Position numbers and translations under genes: made by a program. Below are positions 42,555 through 47,672 of a stretch of DNA of 47,672 nucleotides, one piece after another. The stretch comes from Bacteroidales bacterium (GTDB taxonomy: Bacteria > Bacteroidota > Bacteroidia > Bacteroidales > ML635J-15): contig JAFZRE010000007.1 in assembly GCA_017620015.1 (NCBI GenBank), positions 76,129-123,800 of the forward strand. The letters are read 5' to 3'. How positions within the stretch are numbered: position 1 is the stretch's first letter; the number at the start of each line of letters is the position of its first letter. The notes beneath the pieces are model-generated. The model had not been told where the DNA came from. It made no database searches and was given only the letters and a program-made list of their open reading frames with translations.

Positions 42555-44219
42555 CTAATACCCCACCTTCATTTGCGAATTTACAATCTGCTCGTCATCA
42601 CAATATGAACACAACTTCTCAAAAGTAAATTCATCACCGTTAAGATTGTAATTTATTGCCTTCTTGCGGGTTATGTTTTCAATCTGACCGCCACTAAAAA
42701 GGTATTTCTTTGCGATAATGTCAAGTTCATCGGGTTTCAATTCCGGCAACATCGAATGCCAAATCTTCTTGCTGGTCTTGATGTCGGGCTTGGCAAACTC
42801 TATCTTGTATATGAACCGTCTTTCAAAAGCCTTGTCAAGATTTTTAGTCAGGTTTGTCGTCGCAATAAGGATGCCTTCAAGATCTTCCATTTCCTGAAGG
42901 ATAATATTCTGTATGGTGTTCTCCATCTTGTCAACGGCGTGCTGAGTATTTTCCATTCTTGTGCCAAACAACGCATCAGCCTCGTTGAACAACAATATAG
43001 GAGCCACATCCGACTTGCGAACAATGCTCTTATAATTATCGAACAACTTCTTAATTATCTTTTCGCTCTCGCCTACCCAACAGCTTTTCATACTCGCAAT
43101 ATCCACCAGCATAATGTTTCTGCCCGTCTGCCTAGCAATCTGCATGACAGATTCGGTCTTTCCCGTTCCTGGTGCGCCATAGAACAAACACGAAAAGCCT
43201 TTACGCAAGCCCTGTTTTGCCAATCTCTCCAAAACTTTCTTATAATTGTCAGGCTGCAAAAGTTTAATCAGTTCGGAAATTGATGCAGAATTCTTATCGT
43301 TGAAAAACAATTCTTTCTTCTGAATATTACTATGTATCAACAATCCCTTTGTAGGATTCCTAATACCTTGCAGATTAAGCACATCCGACAATAGCTCTTC
43401 CTTAATCCTTTCGCCAAGCTTGAAATGGCACCTGTCGGCAAGACCTTCCTGATTTACATATTCAATGTAGCCGTTTTTAATCAAACAGCTATCTCCTTCA
43501 CGCATATTCGAGAGTACCCAATTCAAGATCCAATGACTGTCGTAAATTCCTTCCAACTCGGCATCCTGAATGTCGTCATCATAATAATATGCATACTGGA
43601 TTACAAATTTCATCAGCAAAACTTTCTCCGACTCAGATAGTTTGTACCCAATGAATTTTGTTGCAAAAGGCAAATGAGTGTTCTTTTCAAGCAAGTTTTT
43701 TACCTGTTCGACCATTTCATCATATTCAATGTCCTCCTCTACCCTTTGCTCGTACAATTTTTTGATTTTGTCAAGCAACTCCGTTATTTTCAAATTGGTT
43801 ATAGGCTTAGGAACATACATTTTATCTTCTTGAAATGCCTGTATAACCTTGCATGGCACCGAAAATCCAAAAGTGTCGTCGTCATCGTCCTTTTTCAGCA
43901 GTTGCTTCTGTACCAAGACATCAAATTCGCTCGAATAGCGGAGAAGATGTATATGGCGGCAGTCGAGGTATTCAAGCAAATCGGTCATCGAGTCGTGCGA
44001 CTCCTCGTTCTCTACCCAGAGCGAAAGCAATACCGACTGGCGAGGTGTCAAATCGCATTTTTCATTTAAGAAATCAGTATATTTCTTAATTTTCTTGTAG
44101 AAACTGTCGCTAAGTTTTGAATCTTCTGCAAAATCAACAATTTTTTCCATACACGAAAGTATTGTCAATTCTTCCTCCTGAACTTTCTTTTTCACATTTT
44201 TCTTTTCCATAAACATCAT
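42555..44219 (-). CDS. AAA-family ATPase with FNEAD Walker B
   Basis: This cytoplasmic protein of 554 residues has a helical, charged N-terminal half (about 1-300) with no recognised domain and a C-terminal AAA module: Walker A 'GAPGTGKTE' (348-356), Walker B ILLFNEAD (408-415), sensor 1 ATTN (453-456) and arginines in FERRF (465-469). The first Walker B acid is Asn (Asn412) with Glu413 kept, a form seen in a group of bacterial AAA proteins and compatible with hydrolysis. The substrate is unknown; related proteins are CDC48/FtsH-like remodellers. It is monocistronic, with a -7 element about 100 bp upstream and a long structured 3' tail. Its neighbours to the right are restriction-type genes. 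Confidence 0.88.
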   Translation of the reverse strand: MMFMEKKNVKKKVQEEELTILSCMEKIVDFAEDSKLSDSFYKKIKKYTDFLNEKCDLTPRQSVLLSLWVENEESHDSMTDLLEYLDCRHIHLLRYSSEFDVLVQKQLLKKDDDDDTFGFSVPCKVIQAFQEDKMYVPKPITNLKITELLDKIKKLYEQRVEEDIEYDEMVEQVKNLLEKNTHLPFATKFIGYKLSESEKVLLMKFVIQYAYYYDDDIQDAELEGIYDSHWILNWVLSNMREGDSCLIKNGYIEYVNQEGLADRCHFKLGERIKEELLSDVLNLQGIRNPTKGLLIHSNIQKKELFFNDKNSASISELIKLLQPDNYKKVLERLAKQGLRKGFSCLFYGAPGTGKTESVMQIARQTGRNIMLVDIASMKSCWVGESEKIIKKLFDNYKSIVRKSDVAPILLFNEADALFGTRMENTQHAVDKMENTIQNIILQEMEDLEGILIATTNLTKNLDKAFERRFIYKIEFAKPDIKTSKKIWHSMLPELKPDELDIIAKKYLFSGGQIENITRKKAINYNLNGDEFTFEKLCSYCDDEQIVNSQMKVGY

Positions 44220-44321
44220 TTTTATATGTTATACAAAAAATTTCGCCGCAAAATAAATAGGGTGGTGCGCAACCTATTTGCGTAGCTGAAAATATTTTTC
44301 TTTTTTTTGAAAAAAGTTTTG

Positions 44322-44329
44322 CAAACATA
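44322..44329 (-). promoter_or_regulatory. -7 element (TATGTTTG) of the AAA ATPase gene
   Basis: The minus strand reads TATGTTTG, 102 bp before the first ATG of the AAA gene; the AT-rich leader contains AAATAGG/CCTATTT, a possible hairpin (44256-44277). No -33 partner at the standard distance. Confidence 0.35.
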
Positions 44330-44488
44330 TAATACATAGGTGAATATAGAATCAGCAATGTAACAATTACACCTACTTTTGTAAAAATCGAAGGAAAAAA
44401 TGTAAACAAAAAAATCACTGCGAAATAAACATGCAACAGCACAACCTATATGCTCGGTATAAAATTTCATTGCGAAAAAAAAACTATT

Positions 44489-44709
44489 CGACCTCTTCGA
44501 GGTCGCAGTTACTGGATAACAAACATTCAATAAATATCCGACCTCGCTGAGGTCGTGGCGTTTGCGGACATTTGAGAACAGACCTTGGAGAATCGTTGTC
44601 ATTAGTGATGTATTTTTCGCTGTGGCATCATTTGAAGACAGACCTCGGAGAGGTCAAATATCTATAGAATATAAAGGTATTAAGAAAAGAAACGACCTCA
44701 GCGAGGTCG
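44489..44709. repeat. Array of GACCTC-NNN-GAGGTC hairpins
   Basis: Four perfect hairpins lie in the gap before the nuclease gene: CGACCTC-TTC-GAGGTCG (44489-44505), CGACCTC-GCT-GAGGTCG (44539-44555), GACCTC-GGA-GAGGTC (44641-44655) and CGACCTC-AGC-GAGGTCG (44693-44709). A decayed copy (GACCTTGGAGAATC, 44581-44594) shares the flank CATTTGA..ACAGACCT with the third. The second and fourth are reverse complements of one another. Starts are 50, 102 and 52 bp apart. No ORF is supported in 44220-44814. Confidence 0.9.
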
Positions 44710-44795
44710 CACATACATTTGGATAGAACAATGTGGCGGAATGGGATTTAGAAACGAAAAACATATAACATATCATCACATTGAAATATTTTTCA

Positions 44796-44803
44796 TAATT
44801 TTG
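44796..44803 (+). promoter_or_regulatory. -7 element (TAATTTTG) of the DUF1016 nuclease gene
   Basis: An exact TAnnTTTG match ending 11 bp before the ATG at 44815, with GAGG in the short leader as a possible ribosome site. No TTG lies 19-21 bp upstream. Confidence 0.5.
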
Positions 44804-44814
44804 GCGAGGTAAAA

Positions 44815-45843
44815 ATGGCAAAAAAAGAACTAGGCATATTGGCATCATTGTCCGACAGCGATTATAGAAAGTTGCTTGATGAATTGCGCACCAGCATAAC
44901 GGGTACGCGCATTTCGCTTGCCAGAAGGATTAACGAAACTATGATGCAGCTGTACTGGAACATTGGCAAATCAATTTCGGAACGTAAAATTGAAGAAGGC
45001 TATGGTGCCGCCGTGATTAATCGCCTCTCCGCTGACCTTAAAAACGAATTTCCAAATATGGGCTTTTCTGCCCGCAACTTGTGGGATATGAAAAGGTTCT
45101 ACGAACGCTTTTCGGTAGCAGAACAAAAACTGCGACAAGTTGTCGCAGTTTTGCCATGGGGACACAACCTATTGCTTATGAACAAGTTGACATCGTATGA
45201 GGAAATGGAGTACTATGCCGAGGAAGCCGTAAAACTGGGGTGGTCACGCAATGTTCTTCTTAATTACATCAAGGCCGATAGTTTTCATAATACTAAACTA
45301 TTGCCCAAGCAACACAATTTTGACAAGGTTTTGCCAGAACATTTACAGGAACAGGCCGATGAAATACTCAAAAGTCGCTATAATCTCGCTTTTCTTGGAA
45401 CCAGCAAGCCTTTGAAGGAACTTGAATTGGAAAAAATGCTGATGGAAAAGATCCGTTTCTTCATTTTGGAACTAGGACGAGGATTTTCTTTTATTGGTAA
45501 TCAATATCGTTTGACTCTCAACGACAAGGAATATTTTGTAGATATGCTTTTCTTCAATCGTTGTACAAGGTCGCTGGTTGCTGTTGAACTGAAAATCGGC
45601 GATTTTGAGCCTGAATACATTAGCAAAATGGGATTTTACCTGTCGCTTCTTGATAAGCAGGCAAAGATGGATGGAGAAAATCCATCAATAGGTATAATTT
45701 TGTGTGCAAATAAAGATAGAGACGAGGTGGAAATAGCATTGCAAACGGCCACATCTCCTATTGGCGTGGCGGATTACAATTTCGAATTCCCTGACAAAAA
45801 AATTAAACAACTAATTATTGACGAATTAAAAAGGAATAAATGA
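44815..45843 (+). CDS. DUF1016 / PD-(D/E)xK nuclease-domain protein (YhcG family)
   Basis: The 342-residue protein has the DUF1016 N-terminal domain (about 10-165; 'ARRINETMMQLYWNIGKSISER', 'FSARNLWDMKRFYERF', 'LPWGHNLLLMNKL') and a C-terminal PD-(D/E)xK nuclease domain with Asp243 (YFVDMLFF), Glu258 and Lys260 (AVELKIG), then 'FEPEYISKMGFYL' and 'IGIILCANKD'. The catalytic set is complete, so DNA cleavage is expected. Family members often sit inside or beside type I restriction loci and other defence islands, as here. It stands alone between the hairpin array and the rod-shaped inverted repeat. Confidence 0.92.
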   Translation: MAKKELGILASLSDSDYRKLLDELRTSITGTRISLARRINETMMQLYWNIGKSISERKIEEGYGAAVINRLSADLKNEFPNMGFSARNLWDMKRFYERFSVAEQKLRQVVAVLPWGHNLLLMNKLTSYEEMEYYAEEAVKLGWSRNVLLNYIKADSFHNTKLLPKQHNFDKVLPEHLQEQADEILKSRYNLAFLGTSKPLKELELEKMLMEKIRFFILELGRGFSFIGNQYRLTLNDKEYFVDMLFFNRCTRSLVAVELKIGDFEPEYISKMGFYLSLLDKQAKMDGENPSIGIILCANKDRDEVEIALQTATSPIGVADYNFEFPDKKIKQLIIDELKRNK

Positions 45844-45883
45844 TATAGATAATTTAAAATATTAACATTCTGAGCTTTACGCT

Positions 45884-46021
45884 CTTATTCTCAAACTCCG
45901 TAAACGACCAAATATTACAAGTAGGTGAGAATAAAGATGCGAGAGGTTCACGCTTTAGGGCGTGAGCCGTTTCGTGCTTATTTACCTACAATGCTTTGGT
46001 CGGCTGACGGAGTTGAATAAG
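45884..46021. other. 138-bp extended inverted repeat; candidate structured RNA or recombination site
   Basis: Between nuclease and methylase genes, nested arms pair along the whole stretch: CTTATTC/GAATAAG (outer), AACTCCGT/ACGGAGTT, CGACCAAA/TTTGGTCG, GTAGGT/ACCTAC, AATAA/TTATT and, at the tip, GGTTCACGC/GCGTGAGCC around TTTAGG. Small bulges break the rod. A short hairpin GAGC/GCTC precedes it (45872-45884), and a weak stem (46028-46042) with CTTTTTCTTTT follows. It contains no ORF. It could be a rod-like RNA, a methylase-gene leader, or a folded single-strand DNA recombination site. Confidence 0.7.
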
Positions 46022-46102
46022 CAACAAGCGAAATGGTTCCGCCTTTTTCTTTTGGGCTTATGCGAGGTGAGCGTTTGAAGCAAAGACCTAAAAACAATCT
46101 AA

Positions 46103-47611
46103 ATGCAACGGATAAATATGATTGATTGTGTTGGGAGAAGTTATCAATCCAGCAATCTCGAAAACGGAGAATTCAGTTACGCCAAAGCTCTCGAAGAAAA
46201 CATCAGTGGCCACAAATTTTTAGATATTCGTTTCTATGACGAAACAACAAAAGTTGCCGTTCTGATAGAAACAAAGCAGAACTTCAAAGCCAAAGACAAA
46301 CAACAACTATTTGATTATGTCGCACTTGAACAACGTTTGTCAGCACAGACAAAAATAATTGCAATTCTTGCCAACACCAACGACGACAAAATAAAAGTTT
46401 GGAAAATAACAAACGGCGATGTGGAAGAACTTGATGACCGCAAACTGAAATCGTTTGCAGAATATGTTGACTATTTTAAACCGAAGAATGTCAACGACAA
46501 AACAGCAGTTCTGGAAAACACATCTAAACTCAACCGCTTGCTTCACGACAATGGAATAGCAGAAAAACTTCGTAGCCAGTTTGTTGGCACTTGTCTGCTT
46601 GCTTTAAAGAATCGTTTGAACTACAAAGGATTAAGCACTGCACAGATAATTGTAGGAATAAAAGAAGTGTTGGGAAGGCTTTTGGAAGGTAGTCTTGACA
46701 AAGCTGATAAGATTGTGATATTGCATGAAAACATACTAAAAGACCAAAATGTTGAGAAAATCAAATCGGAGAACTTTGAGAAAATATTGAACTACATAGA
46801 GATAAACATTGTACCGTACATAAACGAAGCAAGTCGCGAGGGGCACGATATTCTGAGCTATTTCTTTACCACATTCAACAAATATGTCGCTCGCGAAGAT
46901 AAGAACCAAGCGTTTACGCCAAACCACATATCGCACTTTATGGCAAAAGTGGCGGGCATTTACAAAACATCCAGAGTATTAGACCCAACATGCGGTTCTG
47001 GAACTTTTATTGTACAGGCCATGACGCAGGCACTTAACGACTGCGAAACCGATGCGGAGCGCAACGCAATAAAAAAGAATCAGATATATGGTATTGAATT
47101 CGACAAAAATGTTTACGGACTTTCAACAACCAATATGCTGATTCATGGTGATGGGAATTCAAATGTGCGCTTAGGTTCGTGCTTTGAATTGGGCGATTGG
47201 ATAGAACAGGCAAATGCAGATGTTGTGCTGATGAATCCACCCTATAACGCTTCAAAGAATCAAGTAACTGAAGATTTTGCCAAAACATGGGGAAAAACAA
47301 GCACCGACCCATCAAAAGGACTATGTTTCGTAGAATTTGTAGCAAAAAAGGTAAATCGTGGTCGTCTGTTGACTTTGCTGCCAATGGCATGTGCCATTCA
47401 AACAGATGGCGTAATTGGTAATTTTAAGCGGAAAATGCTCGAAAGGCATACACTTGATGCTGTTTTTTCATTTCCTGCCGAAATGTTCTATCCGGGTGCA
47501 AGCGCTGTTGCTTGCTGTATGGTGTTTGATTTGTGTCAATGCCTAAATAAGGTTGACCGTTTTTCCCTTATTTTTCATTGTATTTTTATTAATCTTCTTT
47601 TTCATTTGTAG
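46103..47611 (+). CDS. Nuclease-N6-adenine methylase fusion (restriction-modification), 3' end replaced
   Basis: From the ATG at 46103 the first about 130 residues carry a PD-(D/E)xK-like core (Asp41 in LDIRFYDE, Glu56 and Lys58 in IETKQN). A helical region follows, then an N6 methylase: motif I 'LDPTCGSGTFIVQA' (Asp294) and catalytic NPPY (378-381), with 'QAFTPNHISHFMAKV' before motif I as in HsdM and type IIG enzymes. Up to residue 477 ('CCMVFDL') the protein is normal. The last 25 residues (CQCLNKVDRFSLIF...) do not fit the family, and the expected C-terminal part with DNA target recognition is absent. The junction near 47534 and AT-rich foreign sequence indicate an insertion, so the gene is probably inactive. 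Confidence 0.8.
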   Translation: MQRINMIDCVGRSYQSSNLENGEFSYAKALEENISGHKFLDIRFYDETTKVAVLIETKQNFKAKDKQQLFDYVALEQRLSAQTKIIAILANTNDDKIKVWKITNGDVEELDDRKLKSFAEYVDYFKPKNVNDKTAVLENTSKLNRLLHDNGIAEKLRSQFVGTCLLALKNRLNYKGLSTAQIIVGIKEVLGRLLEGSLDKADKIVILHENILKDQNVEKIKSENFEKILNYIEINIVPYINEASREGHDILSYFFTTFNKYVAREDKNQAFTPNHISHFMAKVAGIYKTSRVLDPTCGSGTFIVQAMTQALNDCETDAERNAIKKNQIYGIEFDKNVYGLSTTNMLIHGDGNSNVRLGSCFELGDWIEQANADVVLMNPPYNASKNQVTEDFAKTWGKTSTDPSKGLCFVEFVAKKVNRGRLLTLLPMACAIQTDGVIGNFKRKMLERHTLDAVFSFPAEMFYPGASAVACCMVFDLCQCLNKVDRFSLIFHCIFINLLFHL

Positions 47612-47672
47612 CGACCTTATTGGTTGCATTGATTGCAAAGGTAATACTTTTTTTCAAATTGAGTTGGACTCA
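47534..47672. mobile_element. Edge of an unidentified insertion in the methylase gene
   Basis: Sequence after 47533 no longer encodes methylase. It begins TGTCAATGCCTAAATAAGG and carries a minus-strand -7 element TACCTTTG (47643-47636) in front of a complete 20-codon ORF (47610-47548, MKKKINKNTMKNKGKTVNLI). Only one edge is in the window, so neither inverted repeats nor a target duplication can be checked. An insertion-sequence end is the likeliest reading. Confidence 0.4.

Noticed and set aside
44489..44709. CRISPR-like array (short repeats, about 33-85 bp between)
   Set aside because: Units are 15-17-bp perfect hairpins with varying orientation, gaps are unequal, and no cas gene is present.
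45884..46021. Integron attC site
   Set aside because: GTTGAAT at the right arm fits GTTRRRY, but the left arm does not give the matching RYYYAAC, and no integrase or cassette array is visible.

Overview
The window reads as a chromosomal piece of a member of the Bacteroidota, most likely Bacteroidales. It is AT-rich, its promoters carry the Bacteroidota -7 element TAnnTTTG (often 19-20 bp after a TTG), and it encodes type IX secretion (T9SS) parts (PorU, a PorP/SprF protein, GldJ, GldA), cargo with T9SS sorting domains, and the phylum's alternative GlmU. I cannot name a genus. Both ends cut genes; the right end looks like the edge of an insertion, so the window may be a whole contig that broke at repeats (inference).

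Layout. 0-2.5 kb: a cut lipoprotein and a SIMPL-domain protein on the minus strand. Upstream of them lies a short phenylalanine-rich leader ORF running into a terminator, with no amino-acid gene behind it. mnmD follows on the plus strand, its promoter embedded in a 7 x 21-bp repeat. 2.5-8 kb: two T9SS cargo proteins, a subtilisin-like multidomain protease with a type A tail and a fibronectin-like protein with a type B tail. 8-10.6 kb: ychF and hisS. 10.9-18.1 kb (minus): porP/sprF, gldJ, murF, alternative glmU, rarA and a DUF4268 gene, divergent from porU (18.3-22.1 kb). The porU-gldJ-murF neighbourhood is a known Bacteroidota arrangement.

22-24.6 kb (minus): a membrane-anchored LytTR regulator, a D-2-hydroxyacid dehydrogenase and a DUF2797 protein. 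Four 9-10 bp repeats in front of the regulator look like its operator. 24.8-27.6 kb: an SGNH-hydrolase/secreted-domain fusion ORF and gldA. 27.8-32.6 kb (minus): a tight operon of a small membrane protein, mutL, two rhomboid proteases and an endonuclease/exonuclease/phosphatase-family protein. 33-37.4 kb (minus): a FISUMP-type surface protein, a RelE/ParE-like toxin with its partner, a U32 peptidase and two tRNA-Ser genes. 37.7-42.2 kb: clpS, a DUF1015 protein, a MITE-like element, a PQQ-propeller lipoprotein and an esterase with a LysM tail.

42.2-47.7 kb is the accessory-looking part: REP-like hairpins, an AAA ATPase with a structured 3' tail, a GACCTC/GAGGTC hairpin array, a DUF1016 PD-(D/E)xK nuclease, a 138-nt rod-shaped inverted repeat, and a nuclease-methylase fusion of restriction-modification type whose 3' end is replaced by foreign sequence. 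The best candidates for something undescribed are the orphan Phe leader, the rod-shaped element and hairpin array in the nuclease/methylase region, the LytTR operator and the MITE-like element.
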